DNA of 64,000 nucleotides from Ilyonectria destructans (Eukaryota > Ascomycota > Sordariomycetes > Hypocreales > Nectriaceae): contig JAHEWK010000032.1 of the NCBI GenBank assembly GCA_020740775.1, forward strand, positions 1-64,000. The letters are read 5' to 3'. This document shows positions 33,001 through 41,785 of this stretch, in pieces. A model generated the notes under the pieces. The model searched no databases. It worked only from the letters and a program-made list of their open reading frames with translations, and had not been told where the DNA came from. The position numbers and the translations under genes are program-made. Each line of letters begins with the position of its first letter. The stretch's first letter is position 1.

Positions 33001-33701
33001 GGGACGCGGCCTCTACCGGCCTAAGCCCGTTCTTCTTCATGCACGGCTACCACAACGAGCCAATTCAGCTAGTCGAGGATCGAAGAGCAGAAGATGCGAG
33101 GGAGGGCGAGGTTATGGCAGAAGACTTCATCCAGAGACTTCAGGACGCCACAGAGTTTGCGCAAGCTGCAATAGCTATGGCCCAAGAGATACAGCAAGCC
33201 CAAGCCAACAGGCACAGAACTGCCTCGCCCCGCTACAAGCCTGGAGACTGGGTATACCTTAATCTGAAGAACGTCAAGACGTCACGGCCTTGTAAGAAGC
33301 TGGACTGGCTACATGCAAAATACCAAGTGGTCGAGGAGATTAACCCACACGCCTACAAGTTAGACGTGCCCGGACGCATACACCCAGTATTCCATGTGGA
33401 TTTGCTCCGGCCCGTCCCTGACGACCCGCTACCATCACAGCAGGTCGATCACGAGAGCGCCCCACCAGTGCTGGTGGACGGTCAAGAGATGTACCTCGTT
33501 GAACGCATCCTCGATGAAAAGAAGGAAGGCACGCACAAGAAGGTGCTCGTGAAGTGGGTGGACTATTCGAGACCCACGTGGGAGCATCTCAGTGCTGTAC
33601 GGCATACGGATGCATGGAAACAATGGACAAAGCGGAAGAAGAAGAGAGTCAACTTCGAAAATCATCGTGAGATACACGCCAACTCTGGAGGAGGGGGGTA
33701 A
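30027..33701 (+). CDS. Gypsy Pol polyprotein with chromodomain
   Basis: About 1224 aa, open from the codon after the gag TAG; the first ATG is in KKRMDGDPF near 30060. Numbering from 30027: a retropepsin-like site at D34 reads LVDYGCLCY (DYG, not DSG); reverse transcriptase has FVSAYIDDVL with Y390-I-D-D; RNase H has EADSSGFVTGGVL. Integrase has an HHCC finger (HDSHITGHPGR..CEVC) and catalytic D860, D921 and E957, the canonical D-x35-E spacing. A C-terminal chromodomain (VERILDEKKEG..VLVKWVDYSRPTWEHL) marks a chromovirus and may steer integration by binding histone marks. All catalytic residues are present. Confidence 0.94.
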   Translation: MREWETTGKKRMDGDPFIADVRVNGTDFVPSLVDYGCLCYGAVSKRTFQSLQLPHIPVQPRILENAAGDGKEVKIDKITYLSIDLDGHQQRRVFMYVIDDLNWDMILGKRWMEDQDVHIHAKEGYLEIGTSGAQVQDRQRYRPPRLEVSKVMAAAFLGDVRRNRRTGGVGVYAVTMADIDKALRPKPKIDPVEKLPPHYHKWLQAFSRQLANQLPPHRPGVDLKIEVLRDEHGREKPLPWGPLYGMSREELLVLRKTLTELLDKEFIRVSSSPAAAPVLMVKKPGGGVRFCVDYRGLNNITKKDRYPLPLLNETLRTVAKAKWFTKLDVIAAFHKIRVAPGDEEKTAFRTRYGSFEWLVVPFGLTGAPAAFQRYINSVLQDYLDDFVSAYIDDVLIFSSGSIQDHRDKVGRVLQRLMDAGLQLDISKSEFEVKTVKYLGFIIEAENGIRVDPEKVKAVKEWTTPTNVKAVRAFIGFANFYRIFMPEFSEIAEPLIRLTKKDVPFRWDDLCEEAFEKLKDLLITAPILAHFHPERETIVEADSSGFVTGGVLSQRDDEDGLLRPVAYFSKKHSPAEVNYAIHDKELLAIVRCLEQWEPELRAVKNFRILTDHQNLKYFYSERRLTERQVRWSEFLSRFHFTLEWRPGKKAGLPDALSRRDQDMPADYSDERLKARIMRLFQDDHLRRVRISTVSTNTEGALEFDFEKDIRLFEDQELQQLWDAARREDKLYQELTKLVANGEKNLPTQLQKEKVVSISECSLDDKGLLCFRNRVWIPNSEPLRTKIIQATHDSHITGHPGRDLTYSILSRRFFWPGAASEVRQFVRNCEVCGRNTIWRDTKRGLLKPLPIPQRIWSEVTIDFITDLPPSGRDGATNCMVVTDRLTKGVELEGMSDISSEAVAKRLFERHYPVHGIPTAITSDRGPQFVSDMWKHFCKLLQIEQRLSTAYHPQTDGATERMNQEVEKILRIWTNYLQENWLDLLPIAMATINERDAASTGLSPFFFMHGYHNEPIQLVEDRRAEDAREGEVMAEDFIQRLQDATEFAQAAIAMAQEIQQAQANRHRTASPRYKPGDWVYLNLKNVKTSRPCKKLDWLHAKYQVVEEINPHAYKLDVPGRIHPVFHVDLLRPVPDDPLPSQQVDHESAPPVLVDGQEMYLVERILDEKKEGTHKKVLVKWVDYSRPTWEHLSAVRHTDAWKQWTKRKKKRVNFENHREIHANSGGGG

Positions 33702-33917
33702 TGTAACGGGTCAGGCCCACTTGGCTGGCGGCTCTGCCGCCAAGCCCGAATTCTTCTCCACAGCGCCATCGAGTTGATTCTCGAATCTTCTATATTAAAG
33801 AAGATATAACGCGTCTTCACGCACCCAGTTTGTATTTAGATTCTTTCCTTTCTTCATCTTGAAAGTAAACAGCATAGGGACTAGTTAGTTGAATCAACTC
33901 ACTAGAGGCCTTTCACA
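33702..33917 (+). repeat. Gypsy 3' LTR
   Basis: 216 bp, identical by eye to the 5' LTR. It follows the polypurine tract GGAGGAGGGGGGTAA at 33687-33701, the usual plus-strand primer position. Confidence 0.93.
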
Positions 33918-34108
33918 TTTTCTTTAAGTGCTCAGTGTCCAATCTACGGCGGCTGAAGCGCCACGATTATAGTATCGGAAAGCAATATCATTTTTCACCT
34001 TGACGTTCCGGGACCGGTCTTCCAATTGTTTGACACTAAGCCTTCGAAATGGTCCTAGTACGCAATTGTTCCGATTCGAAATACCTGACGGACTATCGAT
34101 AACCGCTG

Positions 34109-34190
34109 TCACGGGCCGGATGAGATCAACTCAAGAGGTAATGCCACTGTATTGCGAGAATACTACGAGCTATTTAAAGTTAGTGTCTAT
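34109..34190 (+). pseudogene. Ankyrin-gene 3' end relic
   Basis: About 57 bp (GTCACGGGCCGGATGAGATC and what follows) match 19633-19692 in inverse orientation. In the ankyrin frame it reads GPDEINSRGNATVLREYYEL. It is a second copy of the last codons of the ankyrin family member at 19594-20442, and it continues two or three residues further before losing resemblance. Confidence 0.55.
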
Positions 34191-35273
34191 TCTGTGTCAA
34201 GCAGGGCATGTTTTTATCATAAAATAATGACCGAAATCAAGTTCCACTTTTGCCGTACAATTCATTTAACCCAGGGCCATTTTTGGCCGACGTGACTGAG
34301 AAAGAGGTATTGGTTTGGATAAGTCTGTGGCAGCAAGCGGAACTTGATTTTTGCCGCCACTATATAAATCGGCTATGGTCACAATTGATTAATTTTCTCT
34401 TTACACTGAAAGGCATCCAGCTGTTTTACAAGTTCTCAATGGAGGCCGTTGAAGATTTTCCCACACTCCGCGCGCGGATGTTCAAATACCAATGCACTTC
34501 AAGGACTTGGCAACGCGCATACGAAGCAGAGTTGAATACTAACCAGTACCTCTCCGTGGAATTATGCCATAAAGGCATTACTCGCTGCAACGGAGTCGCG
34601 CAGCAAAGTTGTAACAGCAGAAAATCAACCACCAAACCTAATTACGGAACACCTAGTACTTCCCACTTGGTGCCCACCAAGTTCTTGTGCTTGAATTATC
34701 TAGATGCTTGAAGATATCGATCCTCCGACTTCTTATTAAAACTCGACTGACGTGGTAGGACATAACTCGGAAAGGGTAGAAGTTCTCCAAGAAAAAGAAA
34801 TGGTAGTGGAGTCGTGCACACATGGGCAACTTACTCTGTTATCCTGTTGCTTGTTCTGTATAACATGTTAATATTCTTTATTCTGCTATTCTGTTATCAT
34901 GTTATGGCTCTCACACTAATCTGTTATAACTAATGGAATAACAAAATAAATAGGATAAGTGGAATAAGGGGTTTTTATTGCTTTTGTTACATCCAACGGA
35001 CCAAAAGGTCATACATGTGATCAAACCAGAAACGCTGTTCACTAGCAGGTCGGAAGTCCGAACTTCCGGTCAGAAATTGGTGTCATTTATGTCTCCCAAA
35101 AAGCAAGTTCTTCGACACAACGGCCCCGGTGGCCCTTCACCCTAGGTATAAGAAATCGACCTATTTTCCATTCATTAGAGAGAGAACCAAGAGCTTCTGT
35201 GACAATCAATTCATCCCTGAATGCGACGGCTTTTTATCGCCGCAGACATCATAAGTGTCGGGAAATTTTCACA
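34191..35273. other. AT-rich non-coding region
   Basis: A 153-codon frame at 34250-34711 has no family resemblance. 34840-34990 is rich in TTCTGTTATC- and ATTCT-type simple motifs. I see no gene. Confidence 0.45.
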
Positions 35274-35504
35274 TTAAGATAACAGTTTCCATCTCATACC
35301 TATCGTTATTGGAAATACAGTGTGGTTGTTGAATTCGTCATCAAACCTCCACCCTTCATATAGAAAAGGAAAAGAACTACAACCTTGCTCGTCATCCATC
35401 TCCACCAGATTCTCAGTGCAAAACCCCAGTATTCGTACAGCAGGTCCGAGGGTTGCATGTCCCGAAATGGAAATAAGAGTTTCCAGACTTTGTCGTTCAA
35501 ACAT
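35274..35504 (-). pseudogene. Possible F-box-type protein fragment
   Basis: A 76-aa frame contains RQSLETLISISGHATLGPAVRILGF and VEMDDEQ. This pattern is reminiscent of the segment after the F-box in large fungal F-box families, where hydrophobic stretches precede leucine-rich repeats. No F-box or repeats are visible around it. Weak, memory-based call; it could also be chance. Confidence 0.25.
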
Positions 35505-35921
35505 GACATAACGAGGCTTAAGAAGCTTGGCCTATAATAAAATTTGCAAGCCAGCCGTCCAGTTGGAAGTCCAGTCTCAGTCGGACTGGTCTATTCTGGT
35601 ATATATCAACCCGAGCCCGCACACGAGCTTGGACAGACCAGAGATCATTCTTGTCATCATTCAGACTCTATTATCTGTTGATTTGCGCGACTGGCGAGAG
35701 TTCCGCTAGGCTGTAGCGTCCCATCACCTAGAGTAGCACCCGTTCCCTCTTCGTATTCAGCTTGCCACAACTAAAAGAAATCAAATACTAAAAACGTTTA
35801 AAAATTCACTACTCTGTAAGAGTACAGAAAAGGTAGTAGAGCACTATATACAGTTACATATAGTTCTTTCAGTTAATAGTCAGCCTACAGTCAAATGCAA
35901 TCACATTGGTAAATAGCCTTA

Positions 35922-36144
35922 CTCAGTCATCTCGGGCAAGAGGCGTCCTCCACTGGGACTCCACAAGGACCCCACTGGGCTGCAGGAAAGCAGAGGAGAA
36001 CCAGTACGATGAGTGAGTTTTACGGGTAATAGTGGAAAAGTGGAGGAGCCAGCTGTGACAGCAACACATTGGATTGGCTCTCTTCTACTTCCTGCGGCTC
36101 AGTGGGGGCACAGTGGAGCACGCCTCTTGACCGAGATGACCGAG
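35922..36144. mobile_element. 223-bp MITE with ~33-bp inverted ends and TA duplication
   Basis: The left end CTCAGTCATCTCGGGCAAGA and its continuation GGCGTCCTCCACTG match the inverse of the right end with about four mismatches. Both ends abut TA (35920-35921 and 36145-36146), as in Tc1/mariner or pogo-type insertions. There is no coding frame. It lies 30 bp beyond the stop codon of the MYND gene, so it may supply its 3' UTR or poly(A) signals. Confidence 0.75.
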
Positions 36145-36173
36145 TAGTTACGGTAGCTTCTTTCTGTTGCCTA

Positions 36174-36968
36174 CTATCCCCGCCCACTACCTAGTAACTG
36201 CGCCAATACTTCCTCGCGACTCAGCTCCACGTATCGTTCCGGCTCGCCAGGGGCCGAGACATTGAACACGCCGCTATGTGTGATAGACACCTCCGGGTTG
36301 GGATCTGTGATATTGTCCAACGGGGTCTGGTATCCTTCCACGACCGGGTCTCCTGCGACTACGGGGTCGTTCGAGGTCGCAGCTATCCTAGTAGATTCGC
36401 TGTCGACATTCGCCCTGGCGGCGCAGTCCTTCTTGTGTGTCTTCCAATCCGCCTTCTGGTGGTCTTTCCCACAATAAGCCACGGCCGAGCACCGCGAACA
36501 CCACTTCGCCCCTTCCGTCTTCCGACATACGTTACAGTATGCAACTTTGTACGAAGTGGTGGGTCCCGGTAGATTTCGCCTCTCGCGCTCTTCGTTGGGT
36601 TCAGCTGTGACCTCTAGCGATGCTTGCAGTATCTGAGTTCTGCAATGCTCCTCTCCACACGCTGGATAAACCCAGACGAGGACCATAGGATCACTCGGTC
36701 GGTGAAGCCAGGACTGGGTCGTCTGCAACGCCTTTACCGTAGGCGACCCACAGTTTGCACAAGAGGGGCCCGACATCGCCTTACAGGCCGGTTCGTGCTC
36801 CTTAAAGATGGGCCGCAGTGCGTCCGCAAAACGCTGTTGGTATTCGGCATCGGATTGTGCGAATCGAGTATCGACGTTGAGGAGACTACGTGGGATTTCG
36901 TGGACAACCCGTAGCTTTCCGTCAGTCTCCATACAGTGGAATTCGAAGCGAACGGCTTGCATCGCCAT
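36174..36968 (-). CDS. MYND zinc-finger protein
   Basis: A single exon of 264 aa from MAMQAVRFEFHC at 36968; an in-frame ATG at 37067 would extend it to 297 aa. The N-terminal half has two CxxC-type pairs (CANCGSP, then CGEEHC). A classical MYND finger follows: CNVCRKTEGAKWCSRCSAVAYC, then HQKADWKTHKKDC, with the full C-C-C-C-C-C-H-C ligand set. The tail is acidic and unstructured. MYND fingers bind proline-rich partners; the specific role is unknown. No lesions are seen. Confidence 0.82.
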   Translation of the reverse strand: MAMQAVRFEFHCMETDGKLRVVHEIPRSLLNVDTRFAQSDAEYQQRFADALRPIFKEHEPACKAMSGPSCANCGSPTVKALQTTQSWLHRPSDPMVLVWVYPACGEEHCRTQILQASLEVTAEPNEERERRNLPGPTTSYKVAYCNVCRKTEGAKWCSRCSAVAYCGKDHQKADWKTHKKDCAARANVDSESTRIAATSNDPVVAGDPVVEGYQTPLDNITDPNPEVSITHSGVFNVSAPGEPERYVELSREEVLAQLLGSGRG

Positions 36969-37156
36969 AGTAATGAATATCGAGGATCGAGGCCCTGCAC
37001 TGCCGAGCTTTGGTGTAGATCCGATCTTGCTGACTTCTGGCGATCGACTTTGAAGGAAAAAGGACAACCGAGGAAGACGCGATGCGAAACATGTTTAGAT
37101 CTACCTGGCTCGGTGGGTAATTAAGCCGAGCGAGCCAGCCACGATTTTTAGCCACC

Positions 37157-37358
37157 TGTTGGATTGTGACCCTGTATTACGAAACCTCTGATAGATCGAT
37201 ATCCTGACCTTAGTCAGAGGGGGCGTGAGATGACATAAAACCCCTCTCGAGAAAAGAGGGGCCGGAGGCATCCTAGATGAACACAATCAACAGATTCAGG
37301 ATCCACGCCGGATTGAGCAGTCATCCCTTGGATTGAATGTGCCGTACGCTATCCAACA
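37157..37358 (+). repeat. Solo-LTR-like 202-bp repeat
   Basis: Starts TGTTGGATTG and ends CTATCCAACA, so the termini form an 8-bp inverted repeat TGTTGGAT/ATCCAACA. It is matched over its full length by the inverted copy at 27643-27844. It lies about 190 bp upstream of the MYND start codon and could affect its promoter. No 5-bp flanking duplication is evident. Confidence 0.6.
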
Positions 37359-38447
37359 AAAAGCATAAGAACAGGTTTGAATGCATTATATCGCTACCCT
37401 ACATGGAGTACGGTGCATGGTAGTGTTGAGTGTTGGATTTGTTCCCTGGCACGCGCGACTGCATTATCAGCTAGGATTTTCTGGTCACATGCAAGAAAAT
37501 CTCTAACCCTTATGCCACGTCAGTGTGGAGTAGTCATGGGTTGTGCATCTTCCAATGTTTGTGCCGCTTTGACTGTCACGCATGTTAGCTCACATGTTGT
37601 GACGAGGGGAGGGGCTGTCAGCCGTTTCGAAGTATTACAAGCAGTAATGTGATGGTTGTCGGTTGAAAGTACATATCTTATCTCTAGGCGTTGATTTGTC
37701 GAATCACCACGTTCTTCTCACCGGCTGCAGCCAAGTCGGATAGAACGGATACCTTGCGATATTTTTGTTATGCCTTGACGTAAGCGTCCCGGATTTTCAC
37801 GCCACCTTGCATATTAACTAGGTCGGTAATAGCATGCAATGAGCTTCTTGCACGCGAACTCGATCATCTGCCTGATCTTCCTGTCCAATCCAGATACATC
37901 GTTGTAGAAGCCCGTAAGATCTCACCAAGCCCGCAATCAACTCATTCCCCAAACCACCTAACTATCAGTTGCCCAAATCAGTAAACAATATGTCTTTTTA
38001 TTTCATTTTCAGGCCGTCTTTTTTCTATGAATTGCTTAGGCAATTATTACTTAACGTATTGATGCCCAACTGGATCCGAAATCTACTGCTCCGTCAACGT
38101 TCTCTCCATTGAAATGCCCTTCTACTGTACGACAGGACATTGTCTATCCAATATATCAGTTGCACCAATCTCTCAACCCTATGGTAAGCTTCTCAGACCA
38201 CTTACATGTGAACATATGACCACAAGAACTCACGCCGCAGAGCTACAAGTTCGCGATGGATGGTCAGACGTGGGCTGCCCCACCCTAGAGCTAATGTCCA
38301 ATGACGACCTGATTCGATATCTCTGTGGGTGGAGTTGCCACGGTTAGCTGCATCGCAATATGTCCCTCTGTCATTCGTCAGTGCTGATGCCGTGTTACAC
38401 TCGGTTTCTGGGCATGTTGGTGATAGCACGAAAAACAAATAGCCTAT
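37359..38447. other. Non-coding gap before the hAT element
   Basis: Only short frames without family resemblance. No repeat was recognised. Confidence 0.45.
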
Positions 38448-38454
38448 TTGGAAA

Positions 38455-38585
38455 TCGATCGACTGATCGATATGATCGATTCGATTAATCGATCCGATTT
38501 CGATTTCGATCGATCGATCCAACCTGTCAATCGATCGATATCGTATCGATCAAACCTCCAATCGATCGATTTGATCGTCGATCGC
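38455..38585. repeat. Left subterminal ATCGATCG cluster of the hAT element
   Basis: Roughly a dozen ATCGAT or GATCGA units at irregular spacing, much denser than background, mirrored at the right end. Confidence 0.75.
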
Positions 38586-38934
38586 CACGTACATCGGAGG
38601 TGTCCTCCCGGGTAGGTTGCGTATGGCAGCTCATAGTATGATACGCGACGAATCTGTCGCCGGACGCGTCTACCCTGGCAAGTCGTCAGGGGCCCCAGGC
38701 AGCCACACGCGACGCGTGGCAGCAGGAAATGACCCAGCATATGAGCTGTCCTCTCTGTCTCGTGCCATTTGCAACTCCGCCAATGCCTGGTTCAATGGAC
38801 TCTGTACGCGTCGCAACCAGGAATTATCTCAGGTCTTAGCTTGTCCGAGTAGAGTATATGCAGGTTCGACCTTATCAGCCTCGCAGCCTTCGATTTGACC
38901 TCCTCTACACTGTTTGTGGACTCTTCCCATCACT

Positions 38935-41652
38935 ATGGACTCGTTTGATGAGGACATAGAGGCTGCCTCCTCCACGCCGCCGCCTTCCGAGCGGTCAACC
39001 AGTTCAGCCTCAACGAAATATGCACCCATCAGATTTCCAGATTATGAGGCTTGGACGACTGATAAATTCAGGCGGTTCCCCGGTTTCACGATAGGTCACG
39101 ACCCTTCTCGAGAGCGGACATGGTGGTGGCAGTTTGGATTCAGAATGAAGGACAACAGGTCACGGCCCCACAAGATCGTATGGATCTGCGAGCGATGTTT
39201 CCTCCGGAACAGGCCGAAGACTACAGATTATGTCTACATCGCTTCAACTGGTGGAGGCATTGTCCGACATCTGAGAAAGGAGCACAAGGTCATGGTTTGT
39301 GCCATCCCTCCGTGTCCCATGTCCATGTCATTCGATAATGCCCGCTAACTTGTCAGCCACCTTCGCAATGTGCAGGCCCCGTTGCCGGAAGTGGAGGTAC
39401 ACAACGAAATCTACTTGATATGCTTCGCGCCGATCCAACGAACCCTCGGGATCAAAGCCTTCTCGGCAATCTGCATATGCTATTCGATCCGAAGATGAAT
39501 CAACTCCTCCTGCTCGACTGGCTTACATACCATAACCTCCCGTTCAATCTCGTAAACTCTGAGCGCTTCAGACGACTGCTTCTCTACAACAACCCGTCTC
39601 TTCAGGAAGGGCAGATACCGAGCGGCAAGACGCTCGTGAATCTGCTAATAAACGAGTACAATCGTGCTCTTGGCCCGCTTCACGAGCTGCTTCAAAGAGC
39701 GAGAAGTATGATTCACTTTACCTTTGATGGCTGGACTTCCCGACAAAACACATCATTCCTTGGTATCAACGCCCACTTTATCGACCAAGATTGGAAACAG
39801 TGGAGAATACTTTTGGCTTTGCCAGGTCTCAGGAAGCGCCGTACCGGAGCAGCGCTTGCAGATGAAGTTGCAGATACAATATGCGCATTTGGTCTTGAAG
39901 ACAGGTACAAAACCATGGCCAAAAATCTCACCTGCCAAACTGACTATGTTAACTCTTATTCGGCTTCAGGATTGGGTACTACACGCTTGACAACGCTGCG
40001 AATAATGATACGGCTATGGAAGCACTTGGCACTGAGTTCGATTTCGACGGGGCTGAGCGTCGCATTCGCTGCGCCCCTCATTTTCTGAATCTGACAGTCA
40101 GAGCCATGATGTACGGCAGCAAAAGGGATAATTTCAACGAGCTGCTTGCTCACTGGGGCGATAAGGACTTTATGACTGAAGAAGACGAGCAGCGACAGTT
40201 GTCCGAGGCCATCAATGAGCTGGCGATGGACGACGACTTCAGTGAGCCGAGCATGGACGAAGCCTTCGAGCTCGAAACAGTCCCCGAGGAGAGTCAGCAA
40301 CAGTATCCAGTCCCTGAGATTATTAACGCCGAGGAAGTGGACAAGTACCGCAAGTTTGGGCCGTTTGGCAAGCTACACAATATTGGCGTCGCTTTCGAAC
40401 GAGCAGTCAACTTCTCGAGGACTTTTATGAAGCTCAACGGCAAATCGCCCCTACTGAACCTGTTCTTACGTGGGTTCAAAACGTCTGTACTCGCTGGCAA
40501 TCCGACGAGGCAATGGCGTCGCGCGCTCTGCTGAAACGCGCAGCCTTGAACAGGATGCTTTCCGTGATCGAGGAACGATGGGTTAGCCAAGGCGGCAAAG
40601 AAAAAGACAAACCCGCAATATTGAAAGAAACACTTTCCCTTGAGGAATGGAAGGTTGTTGCTGCAGTTCAGAAGATCCTTCAACCATTCAAGGTCGCCTC
40701 AAGGCAACTGCAGGGCGAGGGTATTGCTGGCAAACGCTCAACATCAGGGGGGTTCGACGAGTACTTCCAAGTGGTGGAGATGCTCCTTGACCACCTCGAG
40801 CTGGCCGTTCAAGGAGTGATAATTGAAGAGAATGACGACCAGATCATGGAAGAGGTTCAACTGTTCGATGATATGGATGCAAAGACCCGGAGGCTTTTGA
40901 AGGTTTACATCAAGCTCGGATGGAAGAAACTGAACGACTACTATAGCAAGCTAACCTCTACTGCCTATGTAGCGGCAGTTGTATTCCACCCCTGCAAGAA
41001 ATGGCGAACTCTAGAACGGCTTTGGAACCAACTCCCATCTCGTCAGACCTCGGAATGGAAGAGGATGTATGAGAGAAGCTTAACGACCATCTGGGAAGAG
41101 AAGTACAAGAACAAGGCTCACGATGCAGATTCTAATGACGCTTCAGCAGCTGGGACTACTAGTGCCTTGGACTATATTGAACGTCGACTGGCTTTTAGTC
41201 GGTCATTGACTACTCCTGACTCTCAAGAGCGACAAAGCCAACGACAACAGCAGTCAGCGGTGACGCCACCACAGGACGAGCTTGATCAGTATCTGTCAGA
41301 GCCACCGGCCGACAACATCGCATACAAAGCTGACCCAATTGGCTGGTGGAGGGACGTCGGCGTTGTGCGTTTTCCTCGGCTGTCTTATATGGCTGTTGAC
41401 TTTCTTACTATCGCATCGTCTTCTGCAGAAACGGAGAGAGACTTCAGCAGTTGCGGGAGGATGGTAACACCACTTAGGTCCCGCCTGCGGCGGCATATTG
41501 TGGCCATGGCTCAGTGCCTTCGTTCCTGGAGCAAAGCCGGTATTTATCAGCCGACTCTTCCTTTTAGTCTCCTTGAAGGGGATAATTGGAGGCAAGTTCT
41601 TCAATTGGTGGGCAGGATCACCGTAGATAGGAACAACGAAGACCAGCATTGA
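38935..41652 (+). pseudogene. hAT-family transposase, one frameshift
   Basis: Starts [13 protein letters not shown] at 38935. Introns at 39295-39356 (GTTTGT..TTGTCAG) and 39905-39969 (GTACAA..TTCAG) restore frame as ...KVM-PPSQC... and ...[23 protein letters not shown]-like finger (CERC..H..H) is near the N-terminus. The DDE core includes [11 protein letters not shown] and LDNAANND. The C-terminal dimerisation region has YMAVDFLTIASSSAETERDF. Near 40400 the frame shifts between FERAV and [14 protein letters not shown], so the product would be truncated before the dimerisation domain. hAT transposases cut and paste DNA with 8-bp duplications. Confidence 0.85.
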
Positions 41653-41780
41653 TCGATTTGATCGCCGATCGATATCGATCGATCGATTTCAATTAGTGAT
41701 CGATCGATATCGATCGATTGAAGGCGATGATCGATATAAATCGATCGATCAGGGCTCGGAATCGATCTGTACGATCGATT
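41650..41780. repeat. Right subterminal ATCGATCG cluster of the hAT element
   Basis: It begins right at the transposase stop codon and mirrors the left cluster in motif content (GATCGATATCGATCGATCG and similar). Confidence 0.75.
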
Positions 41781-41785
41781 TCCAA

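Larger units (their letters stand above)
28303..33917 (+). mobile_element. Full-length Gypsy chromovirus retrotransposon
   Basis: A 5615-bp element with two 216-bp LTRs that look identical, flanked by the 5-bp duplication TTTTC (28298-28302 and 33918-33922). Between them are a primer-binding site next to the 5' LTR, a gag frame, a pol frame in the same phase, and a purine tract (GGAGGAGGGGGG) before the 3' LTR. Pol has protease, reverse transcriptase, RNase H, integrase and a chromodomain. No frameshift is seen; the only interruption is one TAG between gag and pol. Identical LTRs suggest recent insertion, and the element may be active. Confidence 0.95.
28086..33961 (-). mobile_element. 5'-truncated LINE fragment, split by the Gypsy insertion
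   Basis: The segments 28086-28302 and 33923-33961 together match the 3' UTR of the LINE at 13862-14098, with the same end motifs (GGCGGCTTAAGCCGAAAGGGCACTA-like and CTACGGCGGCTGAAGCG). The reconstructed fragment is about 255 bp and is bounded by an 11-bp target duplication with one mismatch: CACGATTACAG (28075-28085) and CACGATTATAG (33962-33972). This is the classical product of target-primed reverse transcription that stopped early. All sequence between 28303 and 33922 was added later. Confidence 0.75.
38448..41785 (+). mobile_element. hAT transposon with ATCGATCG subterminal repeats
   Basis: Ends TTGGAAATCGATCG (38448-38461) and its perfect inverse (41772-41785) enclose 3338 bp and a hAT transposase gene. 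Inside each end, ~130 bp are packed with GATCGATC-type motifs in both orientations (38455-38585 and 41650-41780). These are probable transposase-binding subterminal repeats. I found no matching 8-bp duplication at these ends, so the true termini may lie a few bases further out or the flanks have changed. Confidence 0.75.

Noticed and set aside
34250..34711. 153-codon frame downstream of the Gypsy element
   Set aside because: No family resemblance and irregular composition; likely a chance opening.
36095..36120. mimp-type miniature impala element (CAGTGGG motif)
   Set aside because: The expected longer mimp inverted repeat with GCAA and its partner are absent. The motif is part of the TA-flanked MITE ends.
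38448..41785. 8-bp target duplication for the large hAT
   Set aside because: No matching 8-mers flank the predicted ends, so I claim only the inverted ends and subterminal repeats.
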